Source of the DNA: Streptomyces megasporus
GTDB taxonomy: Bacteria; Actinomycetota; Actinomycetes; Streptomycetales; Streptomycetaceae
Assembly (NCBI RefSeq): GCF_000718985.1
Contig: NZ_JODL01000038.1
Coordinates: forward strand, 18,130-82,129
Reading direction: 5' to 3'
Length of the DNA: 64,000 bases
Shown: positions 54,937-63,759 of the stretch, one piece after another
Layout of the letters: every line of letters begins with the position of its first letter
Numbering within the stretch: the stretch's first letter is position 1
Notes under the pieces: generated by a model
Databases searched by the model: none
What the model was told of the DNA's origin: nothing
What the model saw: the letters and a program-made list of their open reading frames with translations, nothing else
Made by a program: the position numbers and the translations under genes

Positions 54937-55671
54937 ATGACGGCGGAGACGGGACCGGGGGCCGTGGACGGGTCCCCGGAGCGCGGAGTGGACGGCGGAC
55001 GCGGCGCCGGCGCGGGAGAGCCCGAGGACGCCTGGGGCGAGGTGACCCCCGACGCGGCCCGGCGGCTGCTGCTGGCGGCGGTCGAGGCGTTCGCCGAGCG
55101 GGGCTTCCACGCCACCACCACGCGGGACATCGCCTCGCGCGCCGGGATGAGCCCGGCCGCGCTCTACATCCACTACCGGACCAAGGAGGAGTTGCTCTAC
55201 CAGATCAGCCGGGTCGGCCACGAGCGCTCGGTGCGCATCCTCACCGAGGCGAACGACAGCGCGACGAACCCCGCCGACCGGCTCGCCGCCGCCGTGCACG
55301 CCTTCGTCCGCTGGCACGCCGAGCGCCACACCACGGCCCGGGTGGTGCAGTACGAGCTGAGCGCGCTCGCCGAGGAGCACTACACCGAGATCGTCGCCCT
55401 GCGCCGGCGCAGTGAGGAAATCCTGCGCGGCATCCTGGAGGACGGCGTGGCCGTCGGCGAGTTCACGGTCGCCGACATCCGGGGCACCGCCCTGGCGGTG
55501 CTCTCGCTCTGCATCGACGTCGCCCGCTGGTTCCGCTCCGGGGGGTCGCGCACCCCCGAGGAGATCGGGACGCTCTACGCCGACCTCGTGCTGAGGATGG
55601 TCGGCGCTCCGACCGGCGCCCGCGGGGAGGACGACCGGCCGGAGCGACGGGGGCCGGCCGATCAGAGGTAG
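54937..55671 (+). CDS. TetR family regulator (TetR-2)
   Basis: 244 aa. An N-terminal Gly/Ala/Glu-rich extension of about 45 residues precedes the HTH (AARRLLLAAVEAFAERGFHATTTRDIASRAGMSPAALYIHYRTKEELLYQISRVGHE). The C-terminal ligand domain is of the AcrR/FadR-like type controlling lipid genes. ATG 54937 with GGCGAGGTG; GTG 54931 is possible. A CTAAGCGTTTGCTCAG palindrome lies upstream, and matching sites precede the convergent MaoC gene and the acyl-CoA dehydrogenase pair at 32.6 kb. Its 3' end overlaps the maoC 3' end by ten bases. Confidence 0.92.
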   Translation: MTAETGPGAVDGSPERGVDGGRGAGAGEPEDAWGEVTPDAARRLLLAAVEAFAERGFHATTTRDIASRAGMSPAALYIHYRTKEELLYQISRVGHERSVRILTEANDSATNPADRLAAAVHAFVRWHAERHTTARVVQYELSALAEEHYTEIVALRRRSEEILRGILEDGVAVGEFTVADIRGTALAVLSLCIDVARWFRSGGSRTPEEIGTLYADLVLRMVGAPTGARGEDDRPERRGPADQR

Positions 55672-56126
55672 TAGCGGACGACGCTCTCCGCGACGCACAC
55701 CGGCTTCTCGCCGCCCTCGCGGTCGATCGTCACCCGCATCGTCAACTGGACGCAGCCCTCTCCCACCTCGGTGACCTCCGTGATCACCCCGGTGGCGCGC
55801 ACCCGCGAGCCGACCGGCAGGGGAGAGGGGAAACGGACCTTGTTCACGCCGTAGTTGATGCCCATCCGCACCCCCTCGACCCGCATCAGCCGCGGCACCA
55901 GCACCGGCAGCAGTGAGAGGGTCAGATAGCCGTGCGCGATGGTCGTGCCGAACGGTCCGGCCGCCGCCTTCTCGGGATCCACGTGGATCCACTGGTGGTC
56001 GCCCGTCGCGTCGGCGAAGAGGTCGACCCGCTTCTGGTCGATCTCCAACCAGTCGCCGGCGCCCAACTCCTCGCCGATCGACGCCCGAAGCTCGTCGACC
56101 GACGTGAAAACCCGCGGCTCCGCCAT
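55662..56126 (-). CDS. MaoC family enoyl-CoA hydratase/dehydratase
   Basis: 154-aa hotdog-fold hydratase. Catalytic hydratase-2 motif FADATGDHQWIHVDPEKAAAGPFGTTIAHGYLTLSLLP (Asp and His), with GINYGVNKVRFPSPLPVGSRVR further on. It hydrates an enoyl-CoA after dehydrogenation, in keeping with the adjacent acyl-CoA dehydrogenases. ATG 56126 with GGGGAGGAGAG. The CTAAGCGCTTGCTCAG operator lies about 75 bases upstream. Confidence 0.93.
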   Translation of the reverse strand: MAEPRVFTSVDELRASIGEELGAGDWLEIDQKRVDLFADATGDHQWIHVDPEKAAAGPFGTTIAHGYLTLSLLPVLVPRLMRVEGVRMGINYGVNKVRFPSPLPVGSRVRATGVITEVTEVGEGCVQLTMRVTIDREGGEKPVCVAESVVRYYL

Positions 56127-56199
56127 CGAAGCTCTCCTCCCCAACCGTGGTGACCGTGGTGCCTCGACGCACCACGGCGTCTCTGGTGTCTCGGTGTTT

Positions 56200-56226
56200 C
56201 TAAGCGCTTGCTCAGTGCTTGCTCAG
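56200..56226. promoter_or_regulatory. TetR-type palindrome plus extra half-site upstream of maoC
   Basis: CTAAGCGCTTGCTCAG at 56200-56215 is followed directly by TGCTTGCTCAGCA, a repeated right half. The doubled half-site suggests cooperative binding. Its core is identical (reverse complement) to the site at 32590. Confidence 0.75.
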
Positions 56227-56406
56227 CATGGTGGGGAGGTCGAAGGCTGTCAACGGGCGGCCCCCGTGCCGCGGGTCCGTCGGAAGGGGCGTGCCGAGGG
56301 CGTGTCAGAACGCTTGGGGGCGCCTGGGGGCGCCTGGGGGCGCTTCGGAGCGCGAAACGGCCTCCGTGCCGTCCCCGCACACGGACGGTACGGAGGCCGT
56401 GTCGCC

Positions 56407-57015
56407 TCACCAGTTGACGGTCACCTTCTCGACCGGACGGGACGCCGTGGCCCCCGCGGGGCCGTGCGTCTCGTATCCGGTGTGCCTCCCACGGGCCTGC
56501 ACGTCGTCGATCAGGCGACGCAGCACGTCCGCCAGCCGATCGCCCGGAGCGGCGTCCGGGTTCTCGACGGGCAGGAGCTGCCGCCCGCCCCAGCAGCGCC
56601 GGTGCCAGTCGTCCGGACCGGGGGGCTGCCGTATGCCGTCGTGCTTCTCCATGCGGCGCCGCCGCGCGAAGGCGCGCTCGTACGCCAACCACACCGCCCG
56701 GGCCTCCTCCAACTCCTCCAGCGCCGCGACCAGCCGCCGGGGGTCGGGGTACCGGTCGTCGGGGGAGATGCCCGCGCGGGCGCACAGGTGGTGCCAGGTG
56801 GCGCGGTGCCCGTAGGGGGCGAAGCGCTCCAGACACTTGCGCAGTGCCTGGCGGCGCTGGGACGGGTCTCTGCCAGGATCACGGACCTGCTCGGCCAGAG
56901 CGTTGAAACCGGCCAACGCGTACCACCTCCGACGGATGGACCGTAAGACGTCATCGTTGGGACGTACCGGGCCGCCCATGGGATCCGTCTGCCCGAGAAT
57001 CTTCCGAAGCCACAT
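56407..57015 (-). CDS. Conserved hypothetical protein
   Basis: 202 aa, Arg/Asp-rich and probably soluble: RSIRRRWYALAGFNALAEQVRDPGRDPSQRRQALRKCLERFAPYGHRATWHHLC, then RRLVAALEELEEARAVWLAYERAFARRRRMEKH. No known motif. The ATG at 57015 is directly joined to a TetR-type palindrome (57014-57031), leaving no room for a normal leader, so translation may be leaderless. Divergent from the SDR gene. It could share regulation with lipid catabolism, but function is unknown. Confidence 0.7.
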   Translation of the reverse strand: MWLRKILGQTDPMGGPVRPNDDVLRSIRRRWYALAGFNALAEQVRDPGRDPSQRRQALRKCLERFAPYGHRATWHHLCARAGISPDDRYPDPRRLVAALEELEEARAVWLAYERAFARRRRMEKHDGIRQPPGPDDWHRRCWGGRQLLPVENPDAAPGDRLADVLRRLIDDVQARGRHTGYETHGPAGATASRPVEKVTVNW

Positions 57016-57031
57016 ACCGACTGGTTAGTCT
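57014..57031. promoter_or_regulatory. TetR-type palindrome, CCGACYRGT family, between hypothetical and SDR genes
   Basis: ATACCGACTGGTTAGTCT; the left half ATACCGAC matches the ATACCGAC/GTCGGTAT half of the other sites, the right half is degenerate. It overlaps the start of the leftward hypothetical gene and is 51 bases before the SDR ATG. Confidence 0.5.
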
Positions 57032-57081
57032 GTGGAGGGCCGGCGGGGTGCCGGAACCGATGGAGCGTCGAGGAGTGGGCC

Positions 57082-57846
57082 ATGGAGAGCTTGCGGGGCA
57101 CGACCGTCGTGGTGACCGGGGCGGGCGGCGGGATCGGCGCCGCCCTCGCCAGGGCCTTCGCCGGGCACGGGGCCCGGGTCGCCGTCAACGACCTCGACGC
57201 GGACCGGGCGCGGGCCGTGGCCGAGGAGATCGACGGCGTGGCCGTGCCCGGGGACGCCTCGCGGATCGTCCCCGCCGCCCGCGAGGCGCTCGGCGGCACG
57301 ATCGACACCTTCTGCGCCAACGCCGGCGTCGCTCCCTCCGGCGGTCCCGAGGCCGAGGACGCCGTCTGGGACGCCGCCTGGGACGTCAACGTGATGGCCC
57401 ATGTCAGGGCCGCGCGCGAGCTGCTGCCCGACTGGCTGAAGCGCGGACGCGGCCGGTTCGTCGCCACCGTCTCGGCCGCCGGGATGCTCACCATGGTCGG
57501 CTCCGCACCGTACAGCGTCTCCAAGCACGCCGCCCTCGCCTTCGCCGAGTGGCTGTCGGTCACCTACCGCCACCGCGGCGTCGACATCCACGCGGTGTGC
57601 CCGCAGGGCGTGCGGACCGACATGCTCGCCTCGGCCTCCACCGCCGGCGAACTGGTCCTGAAGGACACGGCCATCGAACCGGAGGACGTCGCCGAGGCCG
57701 TGCTGGAGGCGATCGCCGAGGGGCGCTTCCTGGTCCTGCCGCACCCGGAAGTCGGCCGCTACGCCGTGGCCCGGGCCTCCGACACCGACAGGTGGCTGGG
57801 CGCGATGAATCATGTGCAGCAGAAGCTGGAGACAATCCGGCGGTGA
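57082..57846 (+). CDS. Short-chain dehydrogenase/reductase
   Basis: 254-aa NAD(P)-dependent oxidoreductase. Cofactor loop VTGAGGGIGAALARAFAGHG, NAG motif in FCANAGVAPSG, catalytic Ser in VSAAGMLTMVGSAPYSVSKHAALAF with the Y-x-x-x-K dyad YSVSK. In beta-oxidation-type clusters such SDRs often act as 3-hydroxyacyl-CoA dehydrogenases; substrate is inference. ATG 57082 with CGAGGAG. Followed at 48 bases by TetR-3, suggesting co-transcription. Confidence 0.93.
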   Translation: MESLRGTTVVVTGAGGGIGAALARAFAGHGARVAVNDLDADRARAVAEEIDGVAVPGDASRIVPAAREALGGTIDTFCANAGVAPSGGPEAEDAVWDAAWDVNVMAHVRAARELLPDWLKRGRGRFVATVSAAGMLTMVGSAPYSVSKHAALAFAEWLSVTYRHRGVDIHAVCPQGVRTDMLASASTAGELVLKDTAIEPEDVAEAVLEAIAEGRFLVLPHPEVGRYAVARASDTDRWLGAMNHVQQKLETIRR

Positions 57847-57893
57847 CGCCGAGCGGACGGCGAGCACCGAGAACGAGCACAGGAGGAAGCGCC

Positions 57894-58499
57894 ATGACGA
57901 GCCCGGCGACCCAACGGCGGGACGGCACCGATCGGCCGGTCCCGCAGCGACTGCTGGCAGCCGCCACCCGCCTGTTCGCCGACCGCGGCTACGACCGCAC
58001 CTCTGTCCAGGAGATCGTCGAGGCGGCGGGGGTGACCAAGGGCGCGCTCTACCACTACTTCGGTTCCAAGGACGACCTGCTCCACGAGATCTACGGCCGC
58101 GTGCTGCGCCTGCAGCAGGAGCGGCTGGACGCCTTCGCGGAGGCCGACGCCCCCGTGGAGCGCCGGCTGCGCGACGCCGCCGCCGACGTCGTCGTCACCA
58201 CCATCGAGAACCTCGACGACGCGTCGATCTTCTTCCGCTCCATGCACCAGCTCAGCGAGGAGAAGCAGAAGCAGGTGCGGGCCGAACGCCGCCGCTACCA
58301 CGAGCGGTTCCGCGCCCTGATCGAGGAGGGGCAGCAGGCGGGGGTGTTCACCTCGTCCACCCCGGCCGATCTGGTGGTGGACTACCACTTCGGCTCCGTC
58401 CACCACCTCAGCACCTGGTACCGCCCCGACGGCCGTCTCACCCCGCAGGAGGTCGCCGACCACCTGGCGGACCTGCTGCTGCGGGCCCTGCGGCCGTAA
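57894..58499 (+). CDS. TetR family regulator (TetR-3)
   Basis: 201 aa. HTH: PQRLLAAATRLFADRGYDRTSVQEIVEAAGVTKGALYHYFGSKDDLLHEIYGRVL, with the YHYF box typical of fatty-acid/acyl-CoA regulators of the FadR/PsrA/KstR2-like type. The ligand domain includes FFRSMHQLSEEKQKQVRAERRRYHERFRALIEEGQQAGVF. ATG 57894 with AGGAGG. Position after the SDR gene, and CCGACNNGTCGG sites near SDR, phosphotransferase, molybdopterin and acyl-CoA dehydrogenase genes, make it the best candidate for that regulon. Confidence 0.93.
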   Translation: MTSPATQRRDGTDRPVPQRLLAAATRLFADRGYDRTSVQEIVEAAGVTKGALYHYFGSKDDLLHEIYGRVLRLQQERLDAFAEADAPVERRLRDAAADVVVTTIENLDDASIFFRSMHQLSEEKQKQVRAERRRYHERFRALIEEGQQAGVFTSSTPADLVVDYHFGSVHHLSTWYRPDGRLTPQEVADHLADLLLRALRP

Positions 58500-58592
58500 G
58501 GGGCGGCTCCGGCACGTTCGCATGCGGACCATCTCGTCGGCGACTAGGCTGGTTTGTGGTGATTCCTCCCCTATGCGCGGAGGTGAGAGACC

Positions 58593-58889
58593 GTGCCGAC
58601 CTACGTCACGCTGCTGAACTGGACCGACCAGGGGATCCGCGCCTACAAGGAGACCCCGCAACGCCGCGACGCCTTCGCCGAAGCGCTGCGGAAGCTGGGG
58701 GCGAGGCTGGTGGAGGTCTACTGGACCGTGGGTCCGCACGACCTGGTGGCCATCGTCGAGGCGCCCGACGAGGAAACCGCCACCGCGGCGCTCCTCCAGC
58801 TCGGAGGGATGGGCAACGTCCGCAGCACGACCCTGCGGGCCTTCGGGCGCGACGAGATCGAGAGCATCATCGCCAAGGCCTCCGCGTAG
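58593..58889 (+). CDS. GYD domain protein
   Basis: 98 aa. Typical of the GYD family (alpha/beta, dimeric ferredoxin-like fold of unknown role): VTLLNWTDQGIRAYKETPQRRDAFAEALRKLGARLVEVYWTVGPHDLVAIVEAPDEETATAALLQLGGMGNVRSTTLRAF. GTG 58593 with GGAGGTGAG. Possible monooxygenase-like or ligand-binding protein; no substrate known. A bidirectional hairpin separates it from the convergent acyl-CoA dehydrogenase. Confidence 0.88.
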   Translation: MPTYVTLLNWTDQGIRAYKETPQRRDAFAEALRKLGARLVEVYWTVGPHDLVAIVEAPDEETATAALLQLGGMGNVRSTTLRAFGRDEIESIIAKASA

Positions 58890-59005
58890 CATCCGCGCGC
58901 ATGGCATCCGCGCGCCCGCCTCGAACGGTCCCGGCGGAACCGGAGCCGCCGGTGTGCCCCGCCTTCCGAGTCGGAGCCGGCGCCGCACGTCTCCTTCGGG
59001 GCACG

Positions 59006-59034
59006 GGCCGGGGGCCGCCGCGGGGCCCCCGGCC
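59006..59034. terminator. Bidirectional terminator after the GYD gene
   Basis: Perfect 11-bp stem GGCCGGGGGCC (59006-59016) with 59024-59034, seven-base loop. Lies between convergent genes ending at 58889 and 59070. Confidence 0.65.
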
Positions 59035-59069
59035 GTCGGTGCGCCTCTCTGCTCTCCGAGGCGCGATCG

Positions 59070-60290
<1,221 letters not shown>

Positions 60291-60292
60291 GG

Positions 60293-61057
60293 CTAGCCCT
60301 CCTGAAGGGTGGTGAGGCCGTTGTCGACGAAGACCGGGACGAGGTCTCCGATGCGGTCGAAGCCGGCGCCGACGGTCTGCCCGAGGGTGTGGCGGTAGTG
60401 GATGCCCTCGAGGATCACGGCGAGCTTGAAGTAGGCGAAGGCGGTGTACCAGGCGATCTCCGACACGTCACGGCCCGAGCCGGTCGCGTACCGCTCGACC
60501 AGCTCCTCCGGCTCCGGGTGGCCGGGCGCCTCGCTCGTGGTCGCGATGGGCACGCCGGCGAGGTGCCGCCGGCCGCTGTACATCACCAGCAGCCCGAGAT
60601 CGGTGAGCGGATCGCCGAGCGTGGACATCTCCCAGTCGAGGACGGCGGCGATCCTGCCCGGCAGGTCGCGGCTGCGGGAGGCGTCGAGCTGCTTGCCCCA
60701 GCGCCGCAACTGCCGCTCCAGGAAGTCCACGTGGTCCATCACGTAGAAGGGCGCCCCGAGGACGGAGTCGTCCTCGCACAGCAGCACCGCGTGGGGGACG
60801 GGGACCTCGGTGGGACCCAGCGCGCTGATCACCCGGTGCTCGCGGGCCATGTCGTGGGCGGTGGCCAGGACGTGCCCCAGCGGCGGACGCCGGACGACCC
60901 AGCGGGAGACCCCGTCGGTCACCCGGTAGGTCAGGTTCGACCGCCCGCCCTCGATCAGCTCCGCGCTCAGCGCCCCCCGCACGAGTCCGGGACGCTCGCG
61001 GTCCAGATGCGCGCGCAGCCGCGCGGGGTCGAGGCCCGGTGGATGGTGCTCGTTCAT
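60293..61057 (-). CDS. ACAD10/11-type phosphotransferase with internal deletions
   Basis: 254 aa from ATG 61057; the family is about 340 aa. The N-terminal lobe is present ([71 protein letters not shown]), as is the C-terminal part ([36 protein letters not shown]). Between them, about 45 residues before [23 protein letters not shown] and about 40 after it are absent. The second gap removes the catalytic HGDYRLDN loop. Both deletions keep the frame, so a protein can be made, but kinase activity on the hydroxyacyl-CoA cannot be expected. In Streptomyces this gene pairs with the adjacent acyl-CoA dehydrogenase. Confidence 0.85.
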   Translation of the reverse strand: MNEHHPPGLDPARLRAHLDRERPGLVRGALSAELIEGGRSNLTYRVTDGVSRWVVRRPPLGHVLATAHDMAREHRVISALGPTEVPVPHAVLLCEDDSVLGAPFYVMDHVDFLERQLRRWGKQLDASRSRDLPGRIAAVLDWEMSTLGDPLTDLGLLVMYSGRRHLAGVPIATTSEAPGHPEPEELVERYATGSGRDVSEIAWYTAFAYFKLAVILEGIHYRHTLGQTVGAGFDRIGDLVPVFVDNGLTTLQEG

Positions 61058-61107
61058 CGGATGACTCCTCGGCGGGAAGGGGGGTGATCGTGACGTCCCC
61101 CGCCATG

Positions 61108-61125
61108 ATGCCGACCAGTCGGTAT
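61108..61125. promoter_or_regulatory. TetR-type palindrome, CCGAC-N2-GTCGG
   Basis: ATGCCGACCAGTCGGTAT, perfect five-base arms CCGAC/GTCGG with CA between. It lies 50 bases before the phosphotransferase start and is the clearest member of this site family. Confidence 0.7.
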
Positions 61126-61270
61126 GGAGTCCAGAGAGGGACGGGAAAACCACGTGACCACACGGTCCGCGCCGCGATCGGCGGGGCGCGTCAGCGAGGC
61201 ACGGCGGCTTCGGCCTCGGCGCACGGCACACCCGGCCGCCGCCCGGCCGGGGCCCGATCAGGGGGGTGGG
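61126..61270. other. Short intergenic space between lipid operon and RiPP locus
   Basis: About 145 bases with no gene seen, between the phosphotransferase promoter and the stop of the methyltransferase. GC composition remains high. It marks the join between the catabolic district and the RiPP locus; no repeat or integration site was recognised. Confidence 0.4.
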
Positions 61271-62422
61271 TCAGGGGAGGATCGGCCAGCCCAGGCCGTC
61301 AGGAGTTCCGAGCCAGGCACGCTGCCGATCGCCGTCGATGCTCACCCCGATGTGTGTTTGGTCGGGGCGGCCTTGGCTGGTCCACAGGTGCCACATCTTC
61401 TCGACCTGGCGCCACAGATGTCGGGGGCCGCCCCAGGTGACGGTGGCGGACTCGCCGGAGAGCGGTGAGCGGGCCCAGGAACCGTCGGCGTGCTGGAGCT
61501 GCACCGAGGTGACCCCGTCGTGGGAGTGGTAGACGAAGGAGACATGGGGCATCGTCAGGCCGCACAGCAGCCGGAAGGGGTAGTGGGCGGGGGCGAGGAA
61601 GAGGGTTCCGGTGACCTCGGTCGGCTCGGTCTGCTCCTGTCGTGCGGGCGGCGACACGACCGTCCGGGGGTAGGTCTTGGCATCGTCGCGGGCGGCCATG
61701 AACCGGCCTCGGGTGGGGGTGAAGCGGCCGGTGGCGCGGCCGGGTCCTTCGACGGTGAGCCGGACCAGGCCGCCTTCGACGCCGGTGGCCAGGTCGGCGA
61801 GGACCAGGCCGCCGGGACGGGTCTGCTCCAGCCATGCTGCGGGGATCGAGGTGACGGAGCAGGTGGCGATGATCCGGTCGTAGGGAGCGCCGAGCGGGTA
61901 GCCGGCGCGGCCGTCGCCCACGGCCAGGTGGGGGGAGTATCCGGCGTCGTCCAGGTGGGCGGCGGCGACGTCCACCAGATCGGAGTCGACGTCGATGCTG
62001 GTCACCTGGTCGGAGCCGAGCCGGTGGGAGAGCAGGGCGGCGTTGTAGCCGGTACCGGTGCCGACCTCGAGGACGCGGTGTCCGTCGGCGACGTCCAAGT
62101 CCTCCAGCATCCGGGCCATGAGGCTGGGCAGGGTGCTGGAGGAGGTGGGGGTGCCGGTGGTGGGGTCGAGGGCGGTGACCAGGGTGCGGTCACTGTAGAT
62201 CGCGTTCAGCCAGGTGTCGCGACCGTGGTTGGTCGTGGGTGTCCAGTGGGTGATGCCATTCGGCCCGGTGGTCTGTTCGTAGGGGGAAGGCACGAACAGG
62301 TGGCGGGGCACAGCGGCGAACGCGGCCTTCCAGCGGGGGTCGCGGATCGCCCCGGCCGTGGTGAGCGTGTCGACCAGGGCGGCGAGCGCTGTTCGTTCGT
62401 CGGGGGCGAGGATCACGGTCAC
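61271..62422 (-). CDS. tgmC: PIMT-like O-methyltransferase of the graspetide locus
   Basis: 383 aa. The N-terminal about 220 residues are a protein-L-isoaspartate methyltransferase fold: VPRHLFVPSPYEQ, SSSTLPSLMARMLEDLDVADGHRVLEVGTGTGYNAALLSHRLGSDQVTSIDVDSDLV (SAM-binding GTGTGYNA), and DGRAGYPLGAPYDRIIATCSVTSIP. The C-terminal about 150 residues are the extra domain of the ATP-grasp-peptide-maturase methyltransferases (PFRLLCGLTMPHVSFVY, GGPRHLWRQVEKMWHLW). Such enzymes methylate an aspartate in the graspetide; in fuscimiditide this leads to aspartimide. GTG 62422 overlaps the tgmB stop (GTGA). Third gene of a tight operon. Confidence 0.9.
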   Translation of the reverse strand: MTVILAPDERTALAALVDTLTTAGAIRDPRWKAAFAAVPRHLFVPSPYEQTTGPNGITHWTPTTNHGRDTWLNAIYSDRTLVTALDPTTGTPTSSSTLPSLMARMLEDLDVADGHRVLEVGTGTGYNAALLSHRLGSDQVTSIDVDSDLVDVAAAHLDDAGYSPHLAVGDGRAGYPLGAPYDRIIATCSVTSIPAAWLEQTRPGGLVLADLATGVEGGLVRLTVEGPGRATGRFTPTRGRFMAARDDAKTYPRTVVSPPARQEQTEPTEVTGTLFLAPAHYPFRLLCGLTMPHVSFVYHSHDGVTSVQLQHADGSWARSPLSGESATVTWGGPRHLWRQVEKMWHLWTSQGRPDQTHIGVSIDGDRQRAWLGTPDGLGWPILP

Positions 62423-63390
62423 GGTGTGGTGGCTCCTTGGAGGTCGTCGGCGATGGCTTCGGCGATGGGCAGGCCGGTGGCGTGTTGGATCCAGTCCCAC
62501 TGTCCGCAGGAATTGGCTTCCAGGAACCAGTGCCGGCCCTGGGGATCCACGATGAAGTCGAGGGCGGCGAAGCGGAGGTTCATGCGGTCCATGAACACGC
62601 GGACTGTCTCGGTGACTTCGTCGGGAAGCTGGGTGGGCCGGTATTCCAGGCTGGCGTAGTCGCTGCGCCAGTCCACGTGTGCGGCCTGGCTGCCGGCGTG
62701 GATCTCGGCGGCGAACATGCGGTCGCCGACCACGGTCAGTCGGATCTCGTGGGCTTTGTCGATCCAGGCTTGGAACAGGTGGGCGGTGGTCTGGATGCCG
62801 CGGAGGTCGGCCAGGTCGCCCGGTTCCAGGCGGCGGGTGTAGACCGTCCGGAACTGGTCGCCCTCGATGAGGACGGGGGAGGCGATGGGCTTGCACACCA
62901 GCGGGCCCTGGGTTTGGGCGGCGAACGCCCGCACGTTCTCGGGCTGGTTGGTGATGAGGGTGGGTGGGATGCGCAGGCCGACCGCGCGGGCGACCGCGAG
63001 CTGCTGGGGCTTGTATTCGGCTCGGGCGATGGCCGCGGGGTGGTTGACCCACCGGCACGTCAGCGCGGCGAGGACTCCGCCGAATCCGGCGCGGGCCTGG
63101 GCGAACGCGAACTTGCGTTCGGCCTCGCTCATGCCATGGGGGAACCGGAAGGCGTTGGGGGCCCGGTAGTAGACCGCCCCGATCTGGTCGAGGGCGACCG
63201 CGCGTAGGGCGGTGCGCAGCTCACCGGACCAAGGGCGGCCGGGGTCGATACCGGCGGTCAGGGACACCTCCTGAGGGAAGTCGGCGGTGTCCATGCGGAA
63301 CACTTCGGCTCCACGGTCGGTCAGCGTCGTGACGACGCGGTCGGTGGGCCAGTCGGCGCGGTCGGCGATGATCAGGATCGGGGCGGTCAC
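62419..63390 (-). CDS. tgmB: ATP-grasp peptide ligase of the graspetide locus
   Basis: 323-aa ATP-grasp enzyme that activates acidic side chains as acyl phosphates and forms ester or amide cross-links in the precursor. Its N-terminal domain is MTAPILIIADRADWPTDRVVTTL..DRGAEVFRMDTADFP. The ATP-grasp fold includes NHPAAIARAEYKPQQLAVARAVGLRIPPTLITNQPENVRAFAAQTQ, PLVCKPIASP, and the metal-binding AALDFIVDPQGRHWFLEANSCGQWDWIQHATGLPI. GTG 63390 has GAAGGAC upstream and lies five bases from the tgmA stop. This belongs to the SAV_5884-type maturases of actinobacteria, as I recall. Confidence 0.93.
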   Translation of the reverse strand: MTAPILIIADRADWPTDRVVTTLTDRGAEVFRMDTADFPQEVSLTAGIDPGRPWSGELRTALRAVALDQIGAVYYRAPNAFRFPHGMSEAERKFAFAQARAGFGGVLAALTCRWVNHPAAIARAEYKPQQLAVARAVGLRIPPTLITNQPENVRAFAAQTQGPLVCKPIASPVLIEGDQFRTVYTRRLEPGDLADLRGIQTTAHLFQAWIDKAHEIRLTVVGDRMFAAEIHAGSQAAHVDWRSDYASLEYRPTQLPDEVTETVRVFMDRMNLRFAALDFIVDPQGRHWFLEANSCGQWDWIQHATGLPIAEAIADDLQGATTP

Positions 63391-63395
63391 GGTGG

Positions 63396-63680
63396 TCAGT
63401 CCTTCGGGCCTTCGTCCAGTGGCGGCGGGGCGTCCGCCGATCCGTCGGGGATGGTCGGGAAGTGCGTGCCCATGCACGGCAGCTCGCCGCCGTAGAGGCC
63501 GACGGACACCTGCTGTTCGTCGTCGTAGACCGCTTCGGGGATCGGCTGTGCCTGGTGTGCGTCGGGGGTGCGGGCGAACTGGAGGATCCAGGGGCGGGTC
63601 TCCGGTCCGGACGGCGTGCTGCTGCTGATGGGGATGCGTTCGGACACCAGCGGGAACGCATCCCGAAGGTCTGTGGTCAT
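63396..63680 (-). CDS. tgmA: Graspetide precursor peptide (TgmA type)
   Basis: 94 aa. The leader carries the recognition motif of ATP-grasp-modified RiPPs: PWILQFARTPDAHQAQPIPEAVYDDEQQVSVG (about residues 30-61). The probable core is the C-terminal about 33 residues, GLYGGELPCMGTHF to LDEGPKD: hydroxyl donors Thr72, Thr76, Ser81 and Lys93 face acids Asp79, Asp83, Asp89, Glu90 and Asp94. One Cys (69) is present. No cleavage site is obvious. ATG 63680 with AAAGGAAG upstream. The tgmA-B-C order with no separate protease is usual for this class. Confidence 0.88.
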   Translation of the reverse strand: MTTDLRDAFPLVSERIPISSSTPSGPETRPWILQFARTPDAHQAQPIPEAVYDDEQQVSVGLYGGELPCMGTHFPTIPDGSADAPPPLDEGPKD

Positions 63681-63759
63681 GATCTTCCTTTCTCGGTGTT
63701 CCGGGAGTCCCGGAGACTTGGGTGCGACCCTGGCCCTACGGTCGCCATGGGGTGGGGGT

